Assembly (NCBI RefSeq): GCF_000425645.1
Contig: NZ_KE384430.1
Location: forward strand, 434,001 to 498,000
Source: Gaetbulibacter saemankumensis DSM 17032
GTDB lineage: Bacteria; Bacteroidota; Bacteroidia; Flavobacteriales; Flavobacteriaceae
Length of the DNA: 64,000 nucleotides
Direction: 5' to 3'
Shown here: in pieces, positions 16,999-23,878 of the stretch
How the letters are laid out: every line of letters begins with the position of its first letter
How positions within the stretch are numbered: position 1 is the stretch's first letter
Notes under the pieces: generated by a model
Told to the model about the DNA's origin: nothing
The model's database searches: none
The model's input: the letters and a program-made list of their open reading frames with translations, nothing else
Position numbers and translations under genes: made by a program

Positions 16999-17541
16999 AT
17001 GAAAAAAATAATAATATTAGTTATTGGCATCCTAATTTCATGTCATACAGTAAGTAATGCACAAGAGAAAGAATATATTGTAACCTTTGAAAATGATACA
17101 ATTTATGGAAATGTAAAGCGAAAGATGGATTACGGATATGCGCGTTATAATTTTAAGTTTAAAGAAAAAAAACAAAAAAAAAGAATTATTAAACCCAGTG
17201 AAGTCAAATTTTTTCAGACAATTGATGGTTTTGATGGAAAAGGCTTTTTTGAATCAATTAATAAAACTTATTTTTTGCAAAGAATTATAACTGGAAAAAT
17301 TAATTTATATATTTCAGTGGGTAATTTGCAAGGGCAAGCACCTTCCTATTATTTTTCTAAAGATGGGTCAGAAATTAATTCTTCAAGTATTGGATACACT
17401 TTTTCTAGAGGAAAATCGCATACTCAAATCCGAAAACTAATTGAAGACAAACCAGAAATCTTAAAGGAATTTGATTCACTGAAAGGAAATAAAAAAAATA
17501 TTGAATATATTATTAAAAAATATAACGAATCTAAAAATTAA
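16999..17541 (+). CDS. Secreted protein of unknown function
   Basis: A 180-residue protein with a clear signal peptide (MKKIIILVIGILISCHTVSNA). The Cys at residue 15 could also serve as a lipoprotein Cys, but the SNAQ cut looks more likely. The mature part begins KEYIVTFENDTIYGNVKRK, an opening typical of Bacteroidota secreted proteins of unknown role, and is rich in Lys and Tyr. No catalytic motif is visible. Eight bases after its stop begins GCCAACA, a half-site matching the left arm of the attC-like elements. Confidence 0.7.
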   Translation: MKKIIILVIGILISCHTVSNAQEKEYIVTFENDTIYGNVKRKMDYGYARYNFKFKEKKQKKRIIKPSEVKFFQTIDGFDGKGFFESINKTYFLQRIITGKINLYISVGNLQGQAPSYYFSKDGSEINSSSIGYTFSRGKSHTQIRKLIEDKPEILKEFDSLKGNKKNIEYIIKKYNESKN

Positions 17542-17548
17542 AACTATT

Positions 17549-17555
17549 GCCAACA
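17549..17555 (+). repeat. attC-like left half-site (GCCAACA)
   Basis: GCCAACAAAG starts eight bases after the stop of the 180-residue secreted protein. It matches the left-arm position of the hairpin at 16704, but no complementary right arm is seen downstream, so the element appears truncated. Confidence 0.3.
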
Positions 17556-17641
17556 AAGTATCCTATGAAAAGCACTAGCCCAGTTTCTCAAAGTTAATAT
17601 TTGTTTTTTTTAACTATCTCATTTTAATATTTTTAAACGTG

Positions 17642-17680
17642 TTGAATTAGGGATGAAGCTACGATTCATCTTTAATTCAA
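17642..17680 (+). repeat. Long hairpin, 16-bp stem
   Basis: TTGAATTAGGGATGAA (17642-17657) pairs with TTCATCTTTAATTCAA (17665-17680). All 16 positions pair when two G:U pairs are allowed, with a seven-base loop. No T tract follows on either side, so it is not a normal terminator. It overlaps the end of the minus-strand remnant. Confidence 0.55.
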
Positions 17681-17779
17681 TACTATATAACTTGCTCCGC
17701 ATCCTAATTGTGATACACCCTTATTAATGTGTTCACCAGCATCTGTATGATTATAAGTTATAATAGGCCCAGCCACTTG
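17672..17779 (-). pseudogene. Possible 3' remnant of a minus-strand gene
   Basis: A 35-codon open frame with protein-like sequence (AGPIITYNHTDAGEHINKG, then VSQLGCGASYIVLN and a stop at 17672-17674) and no start codon. It is preceded in frame by several stops. The family is not recognised. It is listed because the composition is unlike random intergenic DNA here. Confidence 0.3.
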
Positions 17780-17898
17780 CTAAAAAATTGTGAATGCACT
17801 TACCTATTCCTATGACCTCAACCATTTGATGAAATCAATAATTAACCCCACCACTAATACCAACAAGGTAAAAACAAGCTCAACAAACAACCCTATAA

Positions 17899-18141
17899 CA
17901 TTTATGTCTGCCTTATAAAAATGGAATAGAAACTATTGGTATTGTATCTGAAAAATGATGGAGTGACCCTCCAAAAAGAAGTGGATAATGGCTGTTAAAA
18001 TGTGATTTTGTTGCTAATGGAAAGGTTTATAAAACATTTTCCAAAAGAGATAAATATGATTCGTATAAAATTGGGGATTCATTGACAATCAAATACTCTT
18101 CGAACTATCCTGATAATAATATTATTATTGAATTAGAATAA
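17899..18141 (+). pseudogene. Decayed small-protein gene with two in-frame stops
   Basis: A single reading frame can be followed from about 17899 to the stop TAA at 18139-18141. It reads NGIETIGIVSEK, then TGA (17956-17958), WSDPPKRSG, then TAA (17986-17988), and then an uninterrupted 50 residues including VANGKVYKTFSKRDKYDSYK and GDSLTIKYSSNYPDNN. The content resembles small Bacteroidota membrane-associated proteins of the DUF3592-like kind, but the 5' part with the membrane helix is missing. The frame is consistent across both stops, so point mutation rather than frameshift disabled it. A half attC-like site begins six bases after its stop. Confidence 0.65.
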
Positions 18142-18146
18142 CTACA

Positions 18147-18154
18147 GCCTAACA
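18147..18154 (+). repeat. attC-like left half-site (GCCTAACA)
   Basis: GCCTAAC fits the integron R'' consensus RYYYAAC exactly and lies six bases after the pseudogene stop. The following AAAG is shared with the half-site at 17549. No matching GTTAGGC is found before 18354. Confidence 0.35.
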
Positions 18155-18354
18155 AAGAACTGAGTTAAAAAAGCTAGTAATCTATAAAACGAAATAAGAA
18201 TACATTTATCTTTAGATTTTAAAACGCCTAATTATGTGTGCCAAAATGCAGCTTAAAAAGTATTATTAACCTGTAGCCATATTTCAGGACAAGACATTCC
18301 TTATGGTGCGTAAAAAAAGGATATGTTTATGGCTGACAGTTTAAAGAAATTAAA

Positions 18355-18762
18355 ATGAATTCAAAATTGATTACGAGATATGAGGATAAACCAATATACA
18401 GAGACAAAGATTATTTGCCTGTATTTTTTTTATTTTTATCATTAATTGGTTTTGTTGTCTATACCTTATATGTAGATATGAATTCTATTGAATTAAATTA
18501 CGAAACAAGTTTCAACGGTAGAGTTATAAATACTTTTAATCAAAAAAGTACTTATTATTTACGGTTATCAAATGAGGATAAATGGATAAAGCTTGAAGGC
18601 TTTTACAATAATTCCAAACCAAGAATGAATACTTCAGGTTGGTTCGTGAATTTGTTCTATAAAGGAGACATTGTGCATAAAAACAAAAACTCTAATCAAA
18701 TGAACTTGATAAGAAATAATGAAAAATTTTCGTTTATACTAGAAAACTTAAATCAGGACTAA
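18355..18762 (+). CDS. Small single-span membrane protein of unknown function
   Basis: A 135-residue protein with one transmembrane helix at about residues 21-41 (YLPVFFLFLSLIGFVVYTLY). A roughly 90-residue domain follows, containing FNGRVINTFNQKSTYYLRL and a WIKLEGFYN strand. Similar one-helix proteins are common in accessory regions of Bacteroidota, but no function is known to me. It stands alone: 214 bp of gene-free DNA precede it and 109 bp follow. No attC-like arm was found directly after its stop. Confidence 0.65.
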   Translation: MNSKLITRYEDKPIYRDKDYLPVFFLFLSLIGFVVYTLYVDMNSIELNYETSFNGRVINTFNQKSTYYLRLSNEDKWIKLEGFYNNSKPRMNTSGWFVNLFYKGDIVHKNKNSNQMNLIRNNEKFSFILENLNQD

Positions 18763-18871
18763 TTAAAAATCTAAAAAAAACACTAAAGAACAACACACAA
18801 TAATCTATATAAAAATTATGCTAAATTCAATGTAAAGCCTAATCTTTAACTTGTGCAAACTATGTCCCTTA

Positions 18872-19825
18872 ATGAATCCTAATAAATTGAATTTCAAAAA
18901 CTTACTATTAACTGTATTATTAATCACTTATCAATTGGCTAATTGTCAAAAAATGGTGTCGATTACAATTGATGATGTACCCAATTCAAATCGATTCGAA
19001 AAAGACAACTATCAATCGGTTCTTTTGAATAAATTAGACTCATTAAAGATCCCTATAGCAATATTTATTAACGAAGGACTTATCTACAAAACTGATTCCA
19101 TTTCTAGAAACTTTGAACTTTTAAATAATTGGATTCAAAAGGAATATATAACGTTAGGTAATCATTCATTTAACCATCTAAGCTATTCCACAACTGGAAT
19201 CGACTCTTTCGCAAACGAAATAATGAATGGAGAATCTATCTCTCGTCAACTTGCTAAAAAGTATAAAAAACCCATTAAATACTTTAGATTTCCTTTTAAC
19301 GATTTAGGAAAAGATTCTATTCAACATGCACAAATAAAGGACTTTTTACAAAAAAAAGGATATATAATTACGCCATTTACAATTGGGAGTTCTGATTGGA
19401 TGTACAATACTGTTTACGAACATTATTTAAATAAAAAAGAATTCAAAAAAGCGAAAGAAATCGGAGAGGCTTATTTGACTAAAACTTTAGAATATTTTGA
19501 TTTTTTTGAGACTCTTGTAAAAGAAGATTATCAGCGAACAATCAAACAAATCTATCTTTGCCACGACAACAAGTTAAATGCAGACTTTTTACCTCAATTA
19601 ATAAACGAATTAAAAAACAGGCAATATGAATTTATCAGTCTAGAAAACGCATTGACTGATAACGTTTATCAACAAAAAGATAATTATTTCAAAAAATGGG
19701 GGATTTCTTGGTTATACAGATGGCAGGCCACGCAAAAGGAGCGGAATGAAAATATGAAGAAAGAACCTTCCACCAAAACTATTATGGAATTGTATGAAGG
19801 AATCTTGAAGGAAAACAACGAATGA
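18872..19825 (+). CDS. Polysaccharide deacetylase family protein (CE4 / NodB-like)
   Basis: A 317-residue exported enzyme. The start was set at ATG 18872 (MNPNKLNFKNLLLTVLLIT), because the Met at 18851 adds a short Cys-rich stretch that does not suit a signal peptide. The signal ends near LANC-QK and could be a lipobox. NodB motifs are visible: TIDDVP (motif 1, Asp-Asp for metal and catalysis), NHSFNH (motif 2, His pair for metal), YFRFPF (motif 3) and IYLCHDN near the C-terminus (late His). These enzymes remove acetyl groups from GlcNAc- or MurNAc-containing polymers. It is the last gene of the accessory patch, and a palindrome follows 17 bases after the stop. Confidence 0.82.
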   Translation: MNPNKLNFKNLLLTVLLITYQLANCQKMVSITIDDVPNSNRFEKDNYQSVLLNKLDSLKIPIAIFINEGLIYKTDSISRNFELLNNWIQKEYITLGNHSFNHLSYSTTGIDSFANEIMNGESISRQLAKKYKKPIKYFRFPFNDLGKDSIQHAQIKDFLQKKGYIITPFTIGSSDWMYNTVYEHYLNKKEFKKAKEIGEAYLTKTLEYFDFFETLVKEDYQRTIKQIYLCHDNKLNADFLPQLINELKNRQYEFISLENALTDNVYQQKDNYFKKWGISWLYRWQATQKERNENMKKEPSTKTIMELYEGILKENNE

Positions 19826-19841
19826 GTATAAAAAACGAAAT

Positions 19842-19890
19842 GTCAACCATAAATATAAGGCATAGGGGCGGTATGTGCTATATTTAAGCG
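19842..19890 (+). repeat. Degenerate attC-like palindrome after the deacetylase gene
   Basis: AAATATA (19851-19857) pairs with TATATTT (19879-19885). Inside, GCATA pairs with TATG-GC around a bulged T, with a GGGGCGG loop. TGTCAACC lies on the left. Structure and position (just after a stop codon) parallel the 16704 element, but the outer arms match poorly. Confidence 0.35.
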
Positions 19891-20099
19891 TAGTCATTCA
19901 ACAAATTGTCAAGTTTTTCGTAGCAAGTCCACATGTTACCATATTTAAAGACGAGACACCCCTTAACGAACAATTGTATTTCATAAATACTTTTTTTATG
20001 ACTCTATATTAGCATTGGTCTGTTAAACAATCCAATTATCATTCTAAAAGATAAATATTTACGAACTTCGCAGACTTAAACCTCTAGCGTCCCTGAATA

Positions 20100-21434
20100 A
20101 TGAGTCACGATATTAGTTTTAAAAACATAAACAAACTGGCTATTCCCGCACTAATTGCTGGCATCTCGGAACCCATTTTATCCATAACAGATACCGCTAT
20201 TGTAGGAAACGTAAATATAAATCCAACCGAATCATTAGCAGCTGTGGGTATCGTGGGCACCTTTATCTCCATGCTTATTTGGGTGTTAGGACAAACTCGT
20301 AGTGCTATTTCTTCGATTGTTTCACAATATGTGGGCGCCGATGAAGTTCATAAAATAAAAAATTTACCAGCCCAGGCTATTTTTATTATAACCTCCTTAA
20401 GTCTGCTAATAATCAGTTTAACCTTCCCCTTTACAAACACTATTTTTAAACTATATAATGCTTCCGATTTAATTTTAGATTACTGCTCGGACTATTATAA
20501 AATTAGAGTATTCGGATTCCCATTTACCCTGTTTTCAATAGCCGTTTTCGGAACATTTAGAGGTTTACAAAACACCTACTACCCAATGATTATTGCTATT
20601 ATTGGTGCATCCTTAAACATCGTTCTAGATATTATTCTAGTCTATGGTATTGAAAATTTTATACCTGCTATGAATATAAAAGGTGCCGCATACGCCAGTT
20701 TAATAGCCCAATTTACTATGGCTATTTTTTCGGCATATTTTCTATTAACCAAAACCGATATCCCATTAAAATTAAGCTTCCCATTAAACAAGGAAATAAA
20801 TAAGTTCATTATCATGATTCTTAATTTATTCGTTAGAACATTAGCTCTTAACATTACCCTGTATTTTGCAACTCGCTTTGCTACAGGTTACGGCCCCGAG
20901 TATATTGCGGCATATACCATTGGTATTAATCTGTGGTTTTTTGGCGCCTTCTTTATAGATGGCTATGCCAGTGCAGGCAATATTCTATCGGGTAAACTAT
21001 ATGGTGGAGAACAATATAACATCCTCATCCAGTTAAGTAACAAACTTATTACCTATGGAATTATAGTTGGCTGTATTTTAGCCGCTTTTGGCGCCCTATT
21101 TTATTATCCGCTAGGGCGCTTATTCTCTAGCGAACCGGAAGTTTTAAATTTGTTCTATAAATCGTTTTGGATTGTACTCATCATGCAACCATTTTGTGCC
21201 TTAGCATTTATTTTCGATGGGATGTTTAAAGGACTGGGAATGATGAAATTCTTAAGAAACCTATTATTATTTTCTTCAACCTTCGTATTTCTGCCGGTTT
21301 TATTTGTTGCAGATAATTACAACTATAAATTGCAAGGCATTTTTATAGCAATTATGCTATGGATTATTTCCAGAGGATTCCCTCTAATTGTAAAATTTAG
21401 AAAATTATTCATCCCACTTTCGCAAAAAAATTAA
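20100..21434 (+). CDS. MATE family efflux transporter (DinF/NorM-like)
   Basis: A 444-residue inner-membrane antiporter with about twelve predicted helices and the paired MatE repeat layout. The N-terminus INKLAIPALIAGISEPILSI and TDTAIVGN is characteristic of the DinF-like branch. Family members export organic cations or metabolites using Na+ or H+ gradients; the substrate here is unknown. The gene marks the return to core-like sequence after the accessory patch. Its stop lies inside a TAACTTTG box that may drive the two small genes downstream. Confidence 0.9.
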   Translation: MSHDISFKNINKLAIPALIAGISEPILSITDTAIVGNVNINPTESLAAVGIVGTFISMLIWVLGQTRSAISSIVSQYVGADEVHKIKNLPAQAIFIITSLSLLIISLTFPFTNTIFKLYNASDLILDYCSDYYKIRVFGFPFTLFSIAVFGTFRGLQNTYYPMIIAIIGASLNIVLDIILVYGIENFIPAMNIKGAAYASLIAQFTMAIFSAYFLLTKTDIPLKLSFPLNKEINKFIIMILNLFVRTLALNITLYFATRFATGYGPEYIAAYTIGINLWFFGAFFIDGYASAGNILSGKLYGGEQYNILIQLSNKLITYGIIVGCILAAFGALFYYPLGRLFSSEPEVLNLFYKSFWIVLIMQPFCALAFIFDGMFKGLGMMKFLRNLLLFSSTFVFLPVLFVADNYNYKLQGIFIAIMLWIISRGFPLIVKFRKLFIPLSQKN

Positions 21435-21439
21435 CTTTG
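21432..21439 (+). promoter_or_regulatory. -7 box TAACTTTG
   Basis: A full match to the TAnnTTTG consensus, overlapping the MATE stop codon and 22 bases before the ATG of the small membrane protein at 21462. No convincing -33 TTTG was found. Confidence 0.45.
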
Positions 21440-21461
21440 TAACGAAGCGCAATCAAAGAGC

Positions 21462-21632
21462 ATGTATTCACTAATTACCTTCTTTCAGGAAATAGATATT
21501 AAAGAAAAAATTAAAAATGCCCCAGATAAAGGCTACGAAATTGGTGTGTTTATAGGTACCATGCTACCTTTTATCGTACTCGTTATTATTGCCTATTCAA
21601 TTTACTATTACAACAAAAAAAAGAATCAATAA
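21462..21632 (+). CDS. Small membrane protein, 56 residues
   Basis: A short gene beginning MYSLITFFQEIDIKEKIKNA. The N-terminal amphipathic part carries a DIKEKIKNAPDKGYEIG segment, and one transmembrane helix follows (VFIGTMLPFIVLVIIAYSIYY), ending in the basic tail NKKKNQ. It sits 27 bases after the MATE gene behind a -7 box and is followed five bases later by another tiny membrane protein. The coding pattern and layout are credible, but there is no family assignment. It could be an accessory subunit of the MATE transporter or independent. Confidence 0.6.
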   Translation: MYSLITFFQEIDIKEKIKNAPDKGYEIGVFIGTMLPFIVLVIIAYSIYYYNKKKNQ

Positions 21633-21637
21633 ACATT

Positions 21638-21736
21638 ATGGATATCCTATCATTTATCAGCGGAAACGGTTTGTTTCTTGTACTTGCTGTCGTATTAATA
21701 ATTATTTATGTAGTTAACCGAAGAAGAAGACCCTAA
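21638..21736 (+). CDS. Very small membrane protein, 32 residues
   Basis: A 32-residue frame: MDILSFISGNGLFLVLAVVL leading into one helix, then a basic NRRRRP tail that fixes the topology with the C-terminus in the cytoplasm. Its stop (TAA 21734-21736) abuts the stop of the convergent oxygenase gene at 21737. It follows the 56-residue gene by five bases, so the two are probably one transcript. Small size keeps confidence moderate. Confidence 0.5.
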   Translation: MDILSFISGNGLFLVLAVVLIIIYVVNRRRRP

Positions 21737-22378
21737 TTAGCGGGTCTTCAACCAGCCAGTAATACTTAATCGTTCGGCATTTACCGGTCGTACTTCGTGC
21801 TCGATAATCTGACTTTCAAAAATTACGATTCTACCTGGAAAAGGATATATGATTTTTTCTGTTTCCTGGCCATTTTCATTTAGATACAACACCAATTCAC
21901 CTCCGTTTTCTGGCAGCCAGCCTTCTTCATTTAAGTAACACACAAATGAAAGTTTGCGCCTGTCATCATTCTGAAAGGTATCAATATGCCGTTTGTAAAA
22001 GGTCGATTTCGGATATACGGCATAATGAAATTCCTTATGTAAAATACCTAAAAAACAGGTTCTGTTTAAATAAGTGATTAGGTCGTTAACCTTATTAAAA
22101 AATAGTAGCTCCGAAGTATTAGCAATCGTTTCATCGATCCAGAAAATGTGATCGCCACGTATCGATTTAACAATAGATTCATTAACTCTATTGCCTATAG
22201 CAGCCTTTTTAAAGGCATCTTCTTCTTGCCGTATCACAAGCGATTGCCTTAATAAGTCGACCTCCTCTAAAGAGAAAAAATTTTCAACAATACTATATTG
22301 TTGCTTACCGATGTCAGAAATGATCTGTTCGTAAAGTGGATTTTCGCAAAAATCCAAAGCCTCAAAAAGATGACTCAT
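21737..22378 (-). CDS. 2OG-Fe(II) oxygenase, prolyl-4-hydroxylase-like
   Basis: A 213-residue soluble oxygenase. Iron ligands are visible as His131-x-Asp133 (YKRHIDTFQND) and His194 (QIIEHEVRPV), with Arg203 (ERLSITGWL) for 2-oxoglutarate. The strand RRKLSFVCYLN and the segment GGELVLYLN are typical of the P4Hc / Tpa1-like group that hydroxylates proline in proteins such as ribosomal proteins or elongation factors. The actual substrate is not shown by sequence. It is transcribed divergently from queD, with 109 bp between them. Confidence 0.87.
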   Translation of the reverse strand: MSHLFEALDFCENPLYEQIISDIGKQQYSIVENFFSLEEVDLLRQSLVIRQEEDAFKKAAIGNRVNESIVKSIRGDHIFWIDETIANTSELLFFNKVNDLITYLNRTCFLGILHKEFHYAVYPKSTFYKRHIDTFQNDDRRKLSFVCYLNEEGWLPENGGELVLYLNENGQETEKIIYPFPGRIVIFESQIIEHEVRPVNAERLSITGWLKTR

Positions 22379-22461
22379 AAATAAACCATAAAAACCATCT
22401 ATTCACCGCGAATAAAAGTGCGCAAATGTAATGTAAAATCAGATTGCTTTAACAAAATGAA

Positions 22462-22469
22462 TATCTTTG
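22462..22469 (+). promoter_or_regulatory. -7 box TATCTTTG upstream of queD
   Basis: An exact TAnnTTTG match 18 bases before the queD ATG. The upstream TTG is at a shorter distance than the usual 19-base spacing. Confidence 0.5.
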
Positions 22470-22487
22470 TAAAATAAATTTTATCCT

Positions 22488-22940
22488 ATGAGCTTCATTC
22501 GCATCACAAAGAAATTTTCTTTCGAAACCGGACATGCACTCTACGGCTACGACGGCAAGTGTAAAAACGTACATGGTCACAGCTACAAACTCTCGGTAAC
22601 GGTCATTGGTAAACCCATTGGAGACACGGCAAATGTTAAATACGGTATGGTAATAGATTTTGGTGATTTAAAGAAAATCGTAAAAGAAGAAATTGTAAAT
22701 GTTTTCGATCATGCCACTGTTTTTAATAAAAACACACCGCATGTAGAATTAGCTCAGGAACTTGAAGAGCGCGGTCACAACGTCCTGTTAGTAGACTATC
22801 AACCTACTAGTGAAATGATGGTTATCGACTTTGCCAAAAAAATTAAAAAGCGTTTACCAAACCATATTTCATTACACTCCTTAAAGCTCCAGGAAACCGA
22901 TAGTTCCTTTGCCGAGTGGTACGATTACGATAATATTTAG
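22488..22940 (+). CDS. queD: 6-carboxytetrahydropterin synthase (QueD family)
   Basis: A 150-residue 6-pyruvoyl-tetrahydropterin-synthase-fold enzyme. Zinc ligands His16 (ETGHALYG), His29 and His31 (NVHGHSYKL) are present, with catalytic Cys25 in GKCKN, the FDHATVFN His and the ETDSSFAEWY Glu near the C-terminus. QueD converts 7,8-dihydroneopterin triphosphate to 6-carboxytetrahydropterin in queuosine/7-deazaguanine synthesis. Presence of the zinc ligands and Cys25 favours QueD over a folate-route PTPS variant. It has its own promoter and is followed by a dispersed repeat. Confidence 0.9.
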   Translation: MSFIRITKKFSFETGHALYGYDGKCKNVHGHSYKLSVTVIGKPIGDTANVKYGMVIDFGDLKKIVKEEIVNVFDHATVFNKNTPHVELAQELEERGHNVLLVDYQPTSEMMVIDFAKKIKKRLPNHISLHSLKLQETDSSFAEWYDYDNI

Positions 22941-23031
22941 GGCGTTCCCCAAGGGTCAGGCTTTCGCGAGTCGCTTCTTAATTGTTTAGAACAATTAAAA
23001 GAGCTTCAACAAACGCTCAATCCTTAACGCA
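22940..23031 (+). repeat. Flavobacterial dispersed repeat, copy 1
   Basis: A roughly 92-bp element starting GGGCGTTCCCCAAGGGTCAG and ending TCAATCCTTAACGC. It contains the perfect hairpin TTAATTGTT (22978-22986)/AACAATTAA (22990-22998) with a TAG loop. Its core and 3' half recur in inverted orientation at 38811-38893, including AATTAAAAGAGCTTCAACAA. I recall similar GGGCGTTCCC...CCTAACGC elements scattered in flavobacterial genomes. Confidence 0.7.
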
Positions 23032-23113
23032 ACTACTTACTAAAATTTCAAAAACAATTAACGTTTAGTAAATCGTCCCAACTAAATTTCCTCCAGACTA
23101 AGCAGGAATATAT

Positions 23114-23121
23114 TATATTTA
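23114..23121 (+). promoter_or_regulatory. Possible -7 box TATATTTA at the lpxH start
   Basis: Seven of eight bases fit TAnnTTTG. It ends five bases before the ATG at 23126 with CAGC between, the same arrangement as at 35594-35601, suggesting a leaderless transcript. Confidence 0.4.
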
Positions 23122-23125
23122 CAGC

Positions 23126-23878
23126 ATGCAAATTCCCAAAGGAAAAAAAATATATTTTGCCTCAGACAACCACCTTGGGGCACCTACAGCAGAAGCGTCC
23201 CGCCCAAGAGAGAAAAAATTTGTGGCTTGGCTTGATGAAATTAAACAAGATGCTGCAGCTATTTTTCTATTAGGCGATTTGTTTGACTTCTGGATGGAAT
23301 ACAAAAAAGTAGTTCCCAGAGGCTTTACAAGAACTTTGGGTAAGCTAGCCGAAATTAGTGATTCAGGTATTCCTATTTATTACTTTGTTGGTAATCATGA
23401 CCTTTGGATGAATGGGTATTTTGAAGAAGAATTAAATATTCCTGTTTATCATAAACCTCAAGAATTTACATTTAACAATAAAACCTTTTTTATTGGACAC
23501 GGCGATGGGTTAGGTCCGGGCGATAAAGGTTATAAACGCATGAAAAAAGTATTTACAAATCCATTTTGTAAATGGCTTTTTAGATGGTTACATCCAGATT
23601 TAGGCGTAAGATTGGCCCAACATTTATCCGTTAAAAACAAACTTATTTCAGGCGATGAAGATGCTAAATTCTTAGGAGAAGATAACGAATGGCTGGTACT
23701 TTATTGCAGACGTAAACTAGAACAAAAACATCGCGATTATTTTGTATTCGGTCACAGGCATTTACCATTAAACATTGACCTTGGCAATAACTCTAAATAC
23801 ATTAATTTGGGCGATTGGATTAATTTTTACACCTATGGTATGTTCGATGGTGATACCTTCCAATTAAAAGAATATTAA
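23126..23878 (+). CDS. lpxH: UDP-2,3-diacylglucosamine diphosphatase (LpxH-like calcineurin phosphoesterase)
   Basis: A 250-residue metallophosphoesterase. The metal-binding motifs are all visible: Asp14-x-His16 (SDNHLG), GDxxD with Asp51/Asp54 (LLGDLFDFW), Asn90-His91 (GNHDLW), GHGDG and the late GHRH. LpxH cleaves UDP-2,3-diacylglucosamine to lipid X in lipid A synthesis at the inner membrane face. The GDLFDFW motif and length fit LpxH better than a generic phosphoesterase. The stop overlaps that of the convergent MFS gene by four bases. Confidence 0.85.
   Translation: MQIPKGKKIYFASDNHLGAPTAEASRPREKKFVAWLDEIKQDAAAIFLLGDLFDFWMEYKKVVPRGFTRTLGKLAEISDSGIPIYYFVGNHDLWMNGYFEEELNIPVYHKPQEFTFNNKTFFIGHGDGLGPGDKGYKRMKKVFTNPFCKWLFRWLHPDLGVRLAQHLSVKNKLISGDEDAKFLGEDNEWLVLYCRRKLEQKHRDYFVFGHRHLPLNIDLGNNSKYINLGDWINFYTYGMFDGDTFQLKEY

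Larger units (their letters stand above)
17542..18354. other. 813-bp stretch without an intact gene: cassette debris
   Basis: This stretch holds a half attC-like site (17549), a long hairpin (17642-17680), a short minus-strand protein-like remnant (17672-17779), a plus-strand pseudogene with two in-frame stops (17899-18141) and a second half-site GCCTAAC (18147-18153). Positions 18155-18354 are AT-rich with no gene or clear structure. The whole looks like the remains of one or more gene cassettes that lost function. Confidence 0.6.

Noticed and set aside
16875-17057. 60-residue plus-strand frame across the small lipoprotein and the next gene start
   Set aside because: It is out of frame with both neighbouring signal-peptide genes, which have better starts and composition.
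15157-19990. Prophage or insertion sequence explanation for the accessory patch
   Set aside because: No phage structural gene, transposase, terminal inverted repeat pair or target-site duplication was found.
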